Positions 39,201-48,913 of a stretch of 64,000 nt of DNA are shown piece by piece. The DNA comes from Shewanella hafniensis. Lineage in GTDB: Bacteria; Pseudomonadota; Gammaproteobacteria; Enterobacterales; Shewanellaceae. The DNA lies in assembly GCF_019655335.1 (NCBI RefSeq), contig NZ_BPFD01000005.1:46511-110510 (forward strand), written 5' to 3'. The notes beneath the pieces are model-generated. The model had not been told where the DNA came from. It was given only the letters and a program-made list of their open reading frames with translations, and did not search any database. The stretch's first letter is position 1, and every line of letters starts with the position of its first letter. The translations under genes and the position numbers were made by a program.

Positions 39201-40187
39201 ATGCGTGGTTGGATTTTATATAAAGAAACCGCGACTCAGCTAAAACCTGAATGGTATGAAATTGAGCGTCTACTGGCGGCAGCAAAAGCCGACAACATAG
39301 AGTTGGAAGTTTACGCACCTGATGAATTTGATCTCACTGTCACCAGAGAAGATAACAAGAGTATTTTATTGAATGGGCAAGCCGTTGAGCTGCCCGATTT
39401 TATTATTCCGCGAATGGGATCTGGCACAACTTACTTTGCCTTAGCCATTATTCGCCACTTAGAAAGATTAGGGGTGTATTGCCTCAATCCTTCTAAAGCC
39501 ATTGAAATCGTTAAAGACAAATTATTCTCCCAGCAATTGTTGGCCGAGAAAAATTTGCCTACGCCTAAAACTATGTTGGTTAAATTCCCCGTTGATATCG
39601 CCCTCGTAGAGCGCCATCTCGGTTTTCCTGTGGTGATTAAAACGCTTTCTGGTTCACAGGGCAGCGGTGTGTTTTTATCCCATAAAGCACGAGAATTTGA
39701 CGATCTAATGCAGTTGATTGAAGCGACCAACAAAAACGCTAACATCATTCTGCAGGAGTTTATCGCTAACAGTCATGGCCGCGATCTTCGGGTATTTACT
39801 ATCGGTGGTCGTGTTGCGGGTTGCTATGAAAGGCGTGGTCAAGAAGACAGCTTTAAAGCCAATGTCAGTGCTGGCGGTTCAGCACGTCCGTTTCAAATCA
39901 CCCCTGAAATTGAATGGCTTGCCACGCAAACAGCCAATATTCTCGATCTCGATGTTGCGGGTATCGATTTATTGTTTGATAACGGCCATTACAAAATTTG
40001 CGAAGCAAACTCATCCCCAGGATTTGAAGGCTTAGAATCCTGTTTGAATGTGGATATTGCCGCGCAAATTTTACACTTTATTCGCATCCGTTTAGGCATG
40101 TTTAATAAAGATGAGCCAAATAGCCCCAAAGTGGTTATTACTGACAATGTAGAAACGTCTGTAGCGCCCGTTATCGAGCCTAAATAG
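39201..40187 (+). CDS. RimK-like ATP-grasp ligase
   Basis: 328 aa. An N-terminal RimK-like domain, then an ATP-grasp region with IILQEFIANSHGRDLRVFTIGG and the Mg-binding motif LDVAGIDLLFDNGHYKICEANSSPGFEG. These ligases add amino acids to proteins or peptides; S6 glutamylase (RimK), or a relative that builds peptides, are the options. The substrate cannot be told. No partner peptide gene is visible; maoP lies upstream, possibly co-transcribed. Confidence 0.85.
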   Translation: MRGWILYKETATQLKPEWYEIERLLAAAKADNIELEVYAPDEFDLTVTREDNKSILLNGQAVELPDFIIPRMGSGTTYFALAIIRHLERLGVYCLNPSKAIEIVKDKLFSQQLLAEKNLPTPKTMLVKFPVDIALVERHLGFPVVIKTLSGSQGSGVFLSHKAREFDDLMQLIEATNKNANIILQEFIANSHGRDLRVFTIGGRVAGCYERRGQEDSFKANVSAGGSARPFQITPEIEWLATQTANILDLDVAGIDLLFDNGHYKICEANSSPGFEGLESCLNVDIAAQILHFIRIRLGMFNKDEPNSPKVVITDNVETSVAPVIEPK

Positions 40188-40573
40188 CGGACGAGGGACA
40201 ACTTAATATCTAGCGGTATCACGCCGCTAGCTATTCTTAAATTGATTACGCCTCCATTTACGTGTTTCACATCCATCGGCATATCGCGCCAAAAGCAAAG
40301 CTGCAATACTGAAGCCATGCCTAAGAAGCTCTTACCCTTCCCTTGTGTCAGCCCTTCAATCCACAATTGATGTGATGTTTCGCTCAAATTTCATTCAATA
40401 GCGCTAAAATAAGTCCTACTTTTGTTTTAAATCACAAATTTTCGCATTTTTTAAAACATTTTATTCACATCGCAAAATTTGCTGTTAAACTCCAAATGTC
40501 GATTTTTTTATGGCACTAAAGTCTGACCTTATCGCTAAACATAATAAGAATAATGCTGGAGTTACTCCTTAAC
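40188..40573. other. Intergenic region upstream of the outer-membrane protein
   Basis: About 386 bp. A 7-bp stem hairpin (CTAGCGG / CCGCTAG, 40210-40230) lies just after the ATP-grasp gene. A minus-strand frame extends from the ligase gene up to 40387, but it is a shadow extension. The region before 40550 is AT-rich and likely holds the barrel gene promoter. Confidence 0.45.
40210..40230 (+). terminator. Hairpin after the ATP-grasp gene
   Basis: CTAGCGG-N7-CCGCTAG, followed by CTATTCTTA. The stem is short, so this is a weak terminator candidate. The same CTAGCGG word occurs in the hairpin at 36115-36154. Confidence 0.5.
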
Positions 40574-41437
40574 ATGTCGATTCGCCTGTTGCCCCTCATC
40601 ATAGCGTCACTCGCCAGCACTCAAGTGCAAGCCGATGACTTTACTATTCAGTTAGGCGGTTTTTACTCGCAGTCAGACACTAATATGCAAGTCACTAACC
40701 CAGTTTCGGGTAATAATTTCACCTTAGATTATGAGTCCGATCTACAACTCGCTGAAAACGAATTTCTGCCTTTTATTGAGTTAAATTATCACTTTAACGA
40801 GCGGCACAATATCTACCTCGACTGGAAACAACTCCACCGCAGCGCCGACACCCAAGCCTTAGCCAAACCCTTCCAGCTTGAAATCAACGACACCATTTAC
40901 GATATCAAAGCCGGCGGTAAGCTCAGTTCAACCTTAAACATCGATGTACTGCGTTTAGGTTATGGTTATGATGTTTTTCAAGGCAGTAACTATGATGTGG
41001 GTCTGTCATTTGGTTTACACACTATGTTTATCAAGACAGGTTTTGAAGGTGTGATTGGGGTTTGCGCTTCATCGGAACTACTCAATAATGTCTGTGGTAG
41101 CCAAGCGATACCGCGCATTGTTGATGAAAATGTCACTGCACCACTGCCGGACTTTGGCATTTATGGTCAGTATGAATTTGTTCCCGGTTGGCAAGTCACC
41201 AGCCATGCACAGTATTTTTACATCACACTCAATGATGTAAAAGGCGAGCTCGTTGATATCAAAGTGGGGGTCGATGCACAAATCACTCAAAACTGGCGTA
41301 TGAGCGTGGCCTATAACTACTACAAAGTGGATGTGGATATCGCCCAAAACTCGCCGAATAAAGACACTCAAATCGCCGATTACAATATCTATTACAGCTT
41401 TATCGGCCCTATGCTTTCCATCAGTTATTCTTTTTAA
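40574..41437 (+). CDS. Outer-membrane beta-barrel protein
   Basis: 287 aa from the ATG at 40574, with a signal peptide (MSIRLLPLIIASLASTQVQA). Alternating strands with aromatic girdles follow, ending in ...SISYSF, the C-terminal Phe that BAM recognises. No named family recognised. An earlier ATG at 40553 would give a less typical signal (acidic n-region). Confidence 0.75.
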   Translation: MSIRLLPLIIASLASTQVQADDFTIQLGGFYSQSDTNMQVTNPVSGNNFTLDYESDLQLAENEFLPFIELNYHFNERHNIYLDWKQLHRSADTQALAKPFQLEINDTIYDIKAGGKLSSTLNIDVLRLGYGYDVFQGSNYDVGLSFGLHTMFIKTGFEGVIGVCASSELLNNVCGSQAIPRIVDENVTAPLPDFGIYGQYEFVPGWQVTSHAQYFYITLNDVKGELVDIKVGVDAQITQNWRMSVAYNYYKVDVDIAQNSPNKDTQIADYNIYYSFIGPMLSISYSF

Positions 41438-41524
41438 TTCAACTATATTCCCTTAAAACTGTTATTGTCTTAAATCGCTACGCCTCGCTAAAACTATCGC
41501 TCAATTCTCAGCTAAAATCAGTCC

Positions 41525-41556
41525 AAAAAATAAGGGCACCTACTGGGCACCCTTAT
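41525..41556 (-). terminator. Terminator after the M28 peptidase gene
   Basis: ATAAGGG-rich stem with two G-U pairs in RNA around a 3-5-nt loop. On the minus strand it is followed by TTATTTTTT. Confidence 0.7.
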
Positions 41557-41573
41557 AATTCAACTCATTAACA

Positions 41574-43172
41574 CTATTTACGGCCATCTTGCTCGCGCTT
41601 GGCTTTAAAGTCAGATGACTCAAGCCAATGGGGCCAATCGCTACTATTGGCTAAGGTGGTAATCATACTGGCGATGAGGTCTAGGTCTTGGCTTACACCA
41701 CCTAAATTCCAGCTTGGATCATAATCATCGGCAGGCTTATGATATTTATGGGCGATATAATCAGGATCGGTATCGCCAAGGCTCATAAAGAGCAATCCAG
41801 GTACACCTTGTTGTGCCAGCGCAAAGTGGTCTGATCTAAACATCAACCCATTCTGCGGTCTTGGATCACCTTTTACCGAACGGTCTTGGGCCTTCGCGGC
41901 GTTATCTAAGTATTGCTCCAACTCAGACACACCTTCGCCATAACGCAAAATGTAATCCACGCCCTTGTTCACATTCATGCCATCGATATTTAAAAAGGCG
42001 ACGATGTTCTTCGTGGGCACACTCGGATGCTGAGCAAAATGCTGTGCACCAATCAGACCCGTTTCTTCCGCCGTAAAGGCACTGAAGAGCACCGAGCGAT
42101 CCAGTGGCGCCGTCTTGGCTTGCTGTTTGAAGTAACGCGCCAAGGCTAAAACCCCCGCCACACCGCTGGCATTATCGACCGCTCCGTTTAAAATCTCTGA
42201 CTTACCGCCTTCAATCACAGTACCAAGATGATCCCAATGGGCATGCATCATCACCACTTCGTCGGGGCGCATTTTGCCGGGCAGTAAAGCCGCAACGTTA
42301 TGGGACTCAGCGCGTTCAATTTTATTGTTTAACGTGAGCTGGGCGCTTAGTTTAAGTGGGATCGCCTTAAAGTTTGGCTTGGCTGCTTGCTGTTTTAAGC
42401 TATCGAAATCCAGTCCCGCTTTGGCGAATATTTTTTGCGCGGTTTCGTGCTGAACCCAGCCCATCACGCCAACTTGACCTTGGTTATTATTAGCATCGAC
42501 CAGAGTGAACTTAGTGCCTGTGTTGGAGTTTTGCACCACACCCCAACCATAGGCAGCAGGCGCTGTTTCGTGAACAATAAACACAGCCTCGGCGCCTTGA
42601 CGCGCCGCTTCCTCATACTTATAAGTCCAGCGACCGTAATAGGTCATGGCATTGCCTTTAAATACCGCAGGGTCTTGAGTCACAAAGCCTGGGTCGTTCA
42701 CGAGCACGATAACGGTTTTGCCTTTTACATCTAACCCTTGATAATCGTTCCAACCATATTCGGGTGCATTGATCCCGTAGCCGACAAACACCACATCGCT
42801 TTTATTCAGGCTCACGGTTTCGGCGACTCTTTGGGTTCTCGCGGTAAATTCACTGCCATTGGCAAATTTAAGTCCGCCGATATCAAGCTGCATATTTTGA
42901 TCTGCGCTAATTTGCGCCAAAGGCACGGCCTGCAGATAACTGTCGCCAAATCCGGGTTTGAGACCCATATCTTTAAATGCTTTCACTAAATAGTCTAAAG
43001 TTAAGGTTTCACCTTCAGACAAGGGCGCACGTCCACCGAAGGCGTCACTGGCTAAGGTTTTAACATCGGTTCGGTATTGCGCGAGATCGAGGCTTTGCAC
43101 AAATGCGGTTTCAGCAAAGACGGGTAATGAGATAGTGGCCATCAGACTTGTGGCTAAGAGGATATTTTTCAC
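41574..43172 (-). CDS. Exported M28 family zinc peptidase
   Basis: 532 aa from the GTG at 43172, where GGGAG lies 6 nt upstream. The signal peptide is MKNILLATSLMATISLPVFA. A PA-type domain lies mid-protein. Di-zinc ligands are in MMHAHWDHLG, GAVDNASG, AFTAEETGL (EE), NIDGMN and FRSDHFAL, as in M28 aminopeptidases. Likely a secreted or periplasmic aminopeptidase; substrate unknown. Divergent from the GGDEF gene. Confidence 0.9.
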   Translation of the reverse strand: MKNILLATSLMATISLPVFAETAFVQSLDLAQYRTDVKTLASDAFGGRAPLSEGETLTLDYLVKAFKDMGLKPGFGDSYLQAVPLAQISADQNMQLDIGGLKFANGSEFTARTQRVAETVSLNKSDVVFVGYGINAPEYGWNDYQGLDVKGKTVIVLVNDPGFVTQDPAVFKGNAMTYYGRWTYKYEEAARQGAEAVFIVHETAPAAYGWGVVQNSNTGTKFTLVDANNNQGQVGVMGWVQHETAQKIFAKAGLDFDSLKQQAAKPNFKAIPLKLSAQLTLNNKIERAESHNVAALLPGKMRPDEVVMMHAHWDHLGTVIEGGKSEILNGAVDNASGVAGVLALARYFKQQAKTAPLDRSVLFSAFTAEETGLIGAQHFAQHPSVPTKNIVAFLNIDGMNVNKGVDYILRYGEGVSELEQYLDNAAKAQDRSVKGDPRPQNGLMFRSDHFALAQQGVPGLLFMSLGDTDPDYIAHKYHKPADDYDPSWNLGGVSQDLDLIASMITTLANSSDWPHWLESSDFKAKREQDGRK

Positions 43173-43406
43173 AACTTTCTCCCAAGTTATTATCATTATT
43201 TGATTTTAAGGATAGACTTTACCATATCATCTTTAGTTAATGATGGAAGTCTTAGCGCAAACGGAGTCGCTGCTGCCCAAGCACAAACGGTGTTCATGCC
43301 TTCATCGAGCCGACGATGCTTGCGGTTAGCTTTGAACAGATAACAACAGAATAAAATAGCGAAAATCTTAAAATATCCGTGCATTTTCATTAAGTAAGGT
43401 AACAAT

Positions 43407-44432
43407 ATGTCGCTAGAGTTATTACAAGCCGCTGCACTGAATCTCAAAAAAGCAGTGCCTCTGATGCTCAAACATAAAATTCCGACCACCCCGGTTAACT
43501 ATGCGCTTTGGTACACTTATGTTGGTGAACAGAATCCCGAATTAAATCAACGACTCGATACCGTTATCGCCCAGTACAACACTTGTCCTCCTGTGAGTAG
43601 CGAACTCTTATATCGCCAGTATGTTGCCGATCCCGTTGAACTCGATGTCCGCGAAATGCGCCAGAATCTGGATGCTATGGTGACTGAGCTGTCCCAATCG
43701 CTCAAAGATACCAATCTGGATGCCAATGAATTCCAGTCGCGCATCGAGAGTAATTTTGAAAAGCTCAACCGCATCGAAGACGAGGGTTTTAGTGTTGAGC
43801 AAGTGCTCGATCTGGTGCGCAGTTTAGTGAAAGAGTCAGACAATATTCGCTCGAGCACTGAGTTCTTTACCGGACAATTGCAGAAAGCGCAAACCGAAAT
43901 CGATGCGCTAAAGAAAAAGCTCGAACAGACAGAAAAAGATGTGCTCTACGATGCACTAACTGGCTGCTTTAATCGCCGCGCCTTCGACAGCGATTTTGCC
44001 GGTATGTTAGCCCAAGCGCCCTTAGGCACCTGCGTGATCTTGGCCGATATCGACCATTTTAAAGTGTTTAACGACACCTACGGCCACCAGCTCGGCGACC
44101 AAGTGTTACGCGCCGTGGCAAAACGGCTACAGGAATCCTGCCGCGATGGCGCGAAACTGTATCGTTTTGGCGGTGAAGAGTTTGCGATTATTGTGCCTAA
44201 AAGTCAGTTACGTATTGCAAGGCAACTGGCTGAAGCCATGCGCCGTGGACTCGAAAAACTCAGCTTAAAAGACAGACGTAAAGACGAGCGTATCAATAAT
44301 ATCAGTGCCTCATTTGGGGTTGCCCAATGGCAAGAAAAACAAACGGGCATGCAATTGATTGAAGCGGCAGATAAATTGCTTTATGACGCTAAACGCTTAG
44401 GTCGAAACCGTGTGTTACCGATCAGCAACTGA
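43407..44432 (+). CDS. GGDEF diguanylate cyclase
   Basis: 341 aa, soluble. The N-terminal domain (TPVNYALWYTYVGEQNPEL) is the ALWYxY-type region found in other Gammaproteobacteria cyclases, followed by a coiled linker and a GGDEF domain with an intact active site FGGEEF. A canonical RxxD inhibitory site at the usual spacing is not seen. It synthesises c-di-GMP; the signal it senses is unknown. Confidence 0.9.
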   Translation: MSLELLQAAALNLKKAVPLMLKHKIPTTPVNYALWYTYVGEQNPELNQRLDTVIAQYNTCPPVSSELLYRQYVADPVELDVREMRQNLDAMVTELSQSLKDTNLDANEFQSRIESNFEKLNRIEDEGFSVEQVLDLVRSLVKESDNIRSSTEFFTGQLQKAQTEIDALKKKLEQTEKDVLYDALTGCFNRRAFDSDFAGMLAQAPLGTCVILADIDHFKVFNDTYGHQLGDQVLRAVAKRLQESCRDGAKLYRFGGEEFAIIVPKSQLRIARQLAEAMRRGLEKLSLKDRRKDERINNISASFGVAQWQEKQTGMQLIEAADKLLYDAKRLGRNRVLPISN

Positions 44433-44514
44433 TTGTAATGACCTGATTGTAATGACATAAGTTTAATGGCATGAGTATATTAACCTAGTTGTGATAACCG
44501 CAACGCAATGAATG

Positions 44515-44544
44515 AGCCTGGAGCCGATGATTCAGCTTCAGGCT
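44515..44544. terminator. Hairpin after the diguanylate cyclase
   Basis: AGCCTGGAGC / GCTTCAGGCT stem with one mismatch and a 10-nt loop. A second hairpin (AGCCTTAaCGC...GCGcTAAGGCT, 44630-44665) lies beyond the sortase stop. Neither has a T-run, so both are weak terminator candidates. Confidence 0.4.
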
Positions 44545-44681
44545 AAGGCGATTAAGTGAAGGTCTTTTGACGGTTACTGATAAGCACTATTTATTCAGCA
44601 TTATTTAGTTAACATTATTAGCTCAAAGCAGCCTTAACGCTTTGGTTGAAGATTGCGCTAAGGCTTAAATTAACTTGCGAC

Positions 44682-45386
44682 CTAATGGGTGAAACTGCGC
44701 GATAAAGAAGCGACCTTCCCTGGCATCCCATCCCTAGTTGAAGTTGATACATCAGCACTAACTGTCTCCATTGGCTCATCTTCAACGGGTATCGCCTGCA
44801 CAACAAAGCGCAGTTCGGCGCCGCCTTGAAGCGTATCGAAGGGATAACAAGTGATTAAGGTTAAGCGATTATCAGCGGATGGCGCCATAAACTGCGTTTC
44901 AGTTTCATGCACCACCTGAGTCGCAACTACTTCATAAATAATGTGATTTCCCTTAAGCGTTTGCAGCGATAATCGACGCCCTACCGTCATGCCATTAAGG
45001 ATGGCAAAATGCGTATCCCTGTGTCCGGCAATCACAGTATTGCCCTTTTGCCCCGCTGGCGCGCTGGACAACACTAGACTCGGACCAAAGGCCAAATTTC
45101 GCCCAGAAGCCCCCGCCAATACATATAAACTGTCATTAAGCTCGGCTTCAATATCGTTTTTAGCCGCTTGTTCACGATAAATCGACAGCTTTGCGACGGG
45201 GTAAGTATCTGCCCATGACCAAGGCTTATGGGATTGTCCATCGGCTAAGGTTTTAGTCCACGCCTGTTCAATCAAATACTGGGCAAAGTGTGCTTTAGCT
45301 TGCATATAGAGTCCCTTTCCTAACAATGTTGCACCAATTAAAAATAATCCCACTACTAAAAACCGCTGTGTTCGGCCTTTGCTCAT
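44682..45386 (-). CDS. Class GN sortase
   Basis: Transpeptidase of Gram-negative bacteria, 234 aa. It has an N-terminal membrane helix (about 9-27) and the sortase fold with GHRDTHF (catalytic His) and TLITCYPF (catalytic Cys), then RF near the C-terminus with the likely catalytic Arg. It joins a substrate bearing an LPxTG-like signal to an amine. The substrate is the upstream gene (45434-47737), transcribed in the same direction 47 nt ahead. A Ser/Thr-rich C-terminal tail follows the domain. Confidence 0.93.
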   Translation of the reverse strand: MSKGRTQRFLVVGLFLIGATLLGKGLYMQAKAHFAQYLIEQAWTKTLADGQSHKPWSWADTYPVAKLSIYREQAAKNDIEAELNDSLYVLAGASGRNLAFGPSLVLSSAPAGQKGNTVIAGHRDTHFAILNGMTVGRRLSLQTLKGNHIIYEVVATQVVHETETQFMAPSADNRLTLITCYPFDTLQGGAELRFVVQAIPVEDEPMETVSADVSTSTRDGMPGKVASLSRSFTH

Positions 45387-45433
45387 CGCGCTTTACTCGT
45401 CGTTCATGATTCATTGGTTCATTGGTTCATGGT

Positions 45434-47737
45434 TCATCGATGACTGGTAAGCGCCATCATGGCCGCCTTCTCTTCGCGTTTTTGTCGTAAAATCGAGCCC
45501 ATAAGCACCAAGGCCAGTAGCAAGGTCAATGCACCCAATAACATATCCAAACGGCTCGATGTCGCAGTTTGCGGTAAGGCACCAAAGGGTTGCCAACCTA
45601 AGGGCAAGTGCTGACGCACCACGGCATCGCGGCTCATTGCGGTTGAATCGATTGGAGTTAAGTCCACCGCCACTAAGCTGGTATAGGCGCTGACTAAGTG
45701 ATAATTCATCGATAAAGCCGTCACTTGCTGCTTAACCTTGTCATCATTCGCACCATTTTTACTCAGCTCCAGTGCGCCAATCTGTTTACGAGCCCACAAC
45801 AAGTCTAAACCCGCACCTTGATTGGTAATAAGTCCTGCTGAGTTGTCCTGCAGCGATAACGACTGTTGCCAGTTTTTATGCCCTTGGCGACCTGAAATCA
45901 CTAATTCCTGCGGCTCACGGGCGCTGCGTTTTAGACTCACAAGCACAGGCTCGCCGCGGTACAAATCAGCAATCGGTGACGGCCAGTAATCGGGCACACT
46001 GCCATCATCAAAACGCACTTGAATATCGGTTAATACGGGATATTGAATTTTGCTCAGCAAGGCGCTGATCTTCTCGTCGACTTCATCCACTTTGCCAATA
46101 TAAGTAAAAGTGCCGCGACCCAGTTCAGCCGCCCTTTGCATAAAGTGAGAATTAGGCGCCGAGCCTATGCCAACAGTAAACAAGCGGCTCTCACCGATTT
46201 GGTAGCGGATCAAATCAAACAAGGCTTGCTCATTGCCCACAGAGCCGTCTGTCATAAAGATCACTTGGCGCAAAGGCTGCACAGCATCGGGCGAAACACT
46301 GCCCAAGGATTTTGGCAATGCAGCATCCAATGCCAGCGCCATTTCGGTGCCACCATCGGCCTGTAAACGGCTCACAAATTGACGGGCGCGGGACAAATTA
46401 GACGAAGTCGCCGGTAGTGGTGTCGCTGAAAACTGAGACAGACTGGAATTAAATTCGATAATGTTAAAACTGTCTTCGGGCTTGAGTCCTTTTAACGCAT
46501 ATAGCAGTGCATTTTTGGCTTGAACGATAGAATCCCCCGCCATAGAACCCGAAGTATCTATCACCAGAATTAATTCACGGGGCAAGCTCGGCTGGTTGCT
46601 CTTTTCGACCTTAGGAGGCAACACCATGACAAGACTGTAATTATCTTCATTTACGCCGTTGGCTGTGCTGGTTTCAAGCGTGTCCTGAGACACATTATCG
46701 CCATCGGGTTTATGGGTCTTACCCTGTTGATTAAACACCCAAGCCATAGGACTTGTGCCCTGCTGTACACGCCATTGCAATACAAAGTCACGATTAGCAG
46801 GCACACGTTGTGCCAGTGAGACATCGACGCCGCTATTGGTTTGCTTAAGTTGGATATCATGGTAAGGACTCTCAATGGACGCTTTATCAACCCCCTTTGC
46901 GAGTAAGACTTGAATGTCTGCCTTCAGCACAGGATCGCGTCCACTGGCGCCGTCCCGCACTGGTGCCACAATCCGGTCAGCATCAAACACCTGCGAACTT
47001 GTCACTCGGCTTGATTGGCGCACCTGTGCCATAGGATCATGTGAGTCGCTAGCACTTGAATCCGATGTTAATCCCGGAATATAACGGGGCGCGACCACCA
47101 GCGGAAAACGTAAACTAAACAAACCATCTTCATATTTAATGGTCTCCTGATAGCTGATTTCTACAATCAGCTCCTCTTGAGGTGCTAGGTTTGCGACTTC
47201 GGTCGTGAACATATTAGGCCGCTCTTGGCTCACTAAGCTGGCACGTTTGCCTTCAGCTTTCGCTTGCTCAAAAATCTGCTTGGCATCGGCCTTAGGATGA
47301 ATTTGCCCTTCGATCACTCTCTGGCCTATATGTAATCGCAACGAATCCACCGCAGCCTCATTGGGCAGCGGGAACAAATATTGCCCATTCAACACAAATT
47401 CAGTGTTGTTGCGAAAAACCTGTTTCACACTCACGCGATTACTTAAGCCAGAGACTTGCATCGACACTTGTGTATCGAGCGGCAAAGATGGCACCCAAGC
47501 GCCGCTCGGCTGACGATAAAGCAACAGCCCCTGCGTAATATCATCGTAATTAATGATGTGTGACTCAGCACTATTTTGCCCGACCAATGCCGAAGCCATA
47601 TTCTGTGGCACAGATAATGTGCCGGTACTATTCGGCGAAGCCAATGCCACAAAGGGCAAACCCCAACACACGGCGGCACTGATCAGCAATACCGCTACCG
47701 CATCACTCACTTCTTTTACCCTTTTCCCTGTGATCAT
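45434..47737 (-). CDS. Marine proteobacterial sortase target protein (VIT + vWA)
   Basis: 767 aa from the ATG at 47737. A hydrophobic signal (AVAVLLISAAVCWGLPFVALA) leads to a VIT domain and a vWA domain; LVIDTSGSMAGDS is the MIDAS DxSxS, and MTDGSVGNEQ the later Asp. The C-terminus has LPQTATS, then a helix and basic tail (RQKREEK): a sorting signal. Predicted to be cut and anchored by the class GN sortase next door. vWA/VIT proteins bind ligands through a metal site; the ligand is unknown. Confidence 0.9.
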   Translation of the reverse strand: MITGKRVKEVSDAVAVLLISAAVCWGLPFVALASPNSTGTLSVPQNMASALVGQNSAESHIINYDDITQGLLLYRQPSGAWVPSLPLDTQVSMQVSGLSNRVSVKQVFRNNTEFVLNGQYLFPLPNEAAVDSLRLHIGQRVIEGQIHPKADAKQIFEQAKAEGKRASLVSQERPNMFTTEVANLAPQEELIVEISYQETIKYEDGLFSLRFPLVVAPRYIPGLTSDSSASDSHDPMAQVRQSSRVTSSQVFDADRIVAPVRDGASGRDPVLKADIQVLLAKGVDKASIESPYHDIQLKQTNSGVDVSLAQRVPANRDFVLQWRVQQGTSPMAWVFNQQGKTHKPDGDNVSQDTLETSTANGVNEDNYSLVMVLPPKVEKSNQPSLPRELILVIDTSGSMAGDSIVQAKNALLYALKGLKPEDSFNIIEFNSSLSQFSATPLPATSSNLSRARQFVSRLQADGGTEMALALDAALPKSLGSVSPDAVQPLRQVIFMTDGSVGNEQALFDLIRYQIGESRLFTVGIGSAPNSHFMQRAAELGRGTFTYIGKVDEVDEKISALLSKIQYPVLTDIQVRFDDGSVPDYWPSPIADLYRGEPVLVSLKRSAREPQELVISGRQGHKNWQQSLSLQDNSAGLITNQGAGLDLLWARKQIGALELSKNGANDDKVKQQVTALSMNYHLVSAYTSLVAVDLTPIDSTAMSRDAVVRQHLPLGWQPFGALPQTATSSRLDMLLGALTLLLALVLMGSILRQKREEKAAMMALTSHR

Positions 47738-47824
47738 CACAAAGGCTTCCTCTATTAACAAATATGAACTGATGTTGGTTGTCGTTAATATGAACGACGT
47801 AAAATGGACAGCTTAAATTGACCG

Positions 47825-48655
47825 CTAGTCAGCAGCATTACTTGCAGTCAAGGCCAAATGAGGCTGTAGTGTTAATGTCACGCGGCGGTCGAACACATCC
47901 GATTCTCTGTCTTGGTCGGCTTGCAAAGGCGATAAAGCGCCAAAGGCTTGAGTGGTCATACGCTCGGCAGTGACGCCTTGCTTAATCAGGTAGCCACGCA
48001 CCTCTAGTAGACGCTGCTCAGAAAGGGCTTGGTTGTAACTCTCATCACCACGGCGGTCGGCATAACCCTTCAGCTCAAGATTGAGTTCTGGTGACAAATT
48101 CATCACCTCAGCCACATCATCTAATTGAGGCAAAAAATGCGATTCAACCTCAGAGGAACCGGTACGAAACTGTACGCTAAGCCCCAAGGCGAGTTCACTG
48201 AGCAATTGACGTTGCGCTGACAGCAACTCATCAAGCTCTTGCTGCGCCTTGGTATATTCGCTTGCCCGTTTTTCGGCGGCTTGCTGTTTTACACTCCACT
48301 CGGATAACTGGGACTCTTGCAAATGGATCTGTCTTTGCTGAACGTGCAGTGTGTCTGTATCGCTGACTGATTTGCCAATTAAGGTGCCTGTGAACGCACC
48401 AATAATGGCCCCCACTGGACCACCGACTAACGCCCCCACTAAGGCTCCACCACCGAGGCCAATGAGGGCTTCCGGTTGTTCGTCCTCGCTTGCGTATTCG
48501 TCATCCATCGCGATACCGCTAGCATAGGCATCATTTTCTAGGGTGAGGTCTTGTCCTATCACTTGATTTTGCAGTGAAACCCGCGCCGACACACTGGCTA
48601 CTGGTGCGCTTAATAAACTCAAAACCAATAGATTAATTAGTGTCTTTTTCATCAT
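47825..48655 (-). CDS. pdsO: Sortase-associated OmpA-like protein PdsO
   Basis: 276 aa with a signal peptide (MMKKTLINLLVLSLLSAPVASVSA), a glycine-rich hydrophobic segment (GGGALVGALVGGPVGAIIG, a glycine-zipper), a coiled region, and an OmpA C-like domain (LKGYADRRGDESYNQALSEQR) that binds peptidoglycan. It is the OmpA-like component of the dedicated sortase system, lying between the VIT/vWA gene and the regulator genes, on the same strand as the former. AGGA upstream of two ATGs; either could start it. Confidence 0.88.
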   Translation of the reverse strand: MMKKTLINLLVLSLLSAPVASVSARVSLQNQVIGQDLTLENDAYASGIAMDDEYASEDEQPEALIGLGGGALVGALVGGPVGAIIGAFTGTLIGKSVSDTDTLHVQQRQIHLQESQLSEWSVKQQAAEKRASEYTKAQQELDELLSAQRQLLSELALGLSVQFRTGSSEVESHFLPQLDDVAEVMNLSPELNLELKGYADRRGDESYNQALSEQRLLEVRGYLIKQGVTAERMTTQAFGALSPLQADQDRESDVFDRRVTLTLQPHLALTASNAAD

Positions 48656-48769
48656 CTCATTCCTTTTTGATTATTAGCTGAGCTTGGACTCGTACCTGAA
48701 GCAATCCACTCAACACCACATCAGGTCAAACGGGCACAAAACTGAATGGGGCTATTAAACACAAGTGGA

Positions 48770-48845
48770 ATGGCATGAGCAGGGATGGAAAATGGCAATG
48801 CAACTATCAATTGTGGCAACAAAATGGCAATTGCATTTGTGGCCT
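48770..48845. promoter_or_regulatory. Phased TGGCA repeats in the pdsO-pdsR gap
   Basis: TGGCA occurs at 48771, 48793, 48814 and 48825, spaced 22, 21 and 11 bp, i.e. near whole turns of the helix. OmpR-type regulators such as PdsR commonly bind tandem repeats of about 10-11 bp. This gap is shared by the divergent pdsO and pdsR, so the repeats are a candidate operator. Inferred from spacing only. Confidence 0.45.
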
Positions 48846-48913
48846 TTTATCTCGGGTAAAATCCTGTATAGTCACGAAAACTTACTCCCCCAAGTCAATA
48901 GGAATAGGGCTCT

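Noticed and set aside
39989..40387. 132-codon minus frame partly in the gap after the ATP-grasp gene
   Set aside because: Most of it is the shadow of that gene; no ribosome site.
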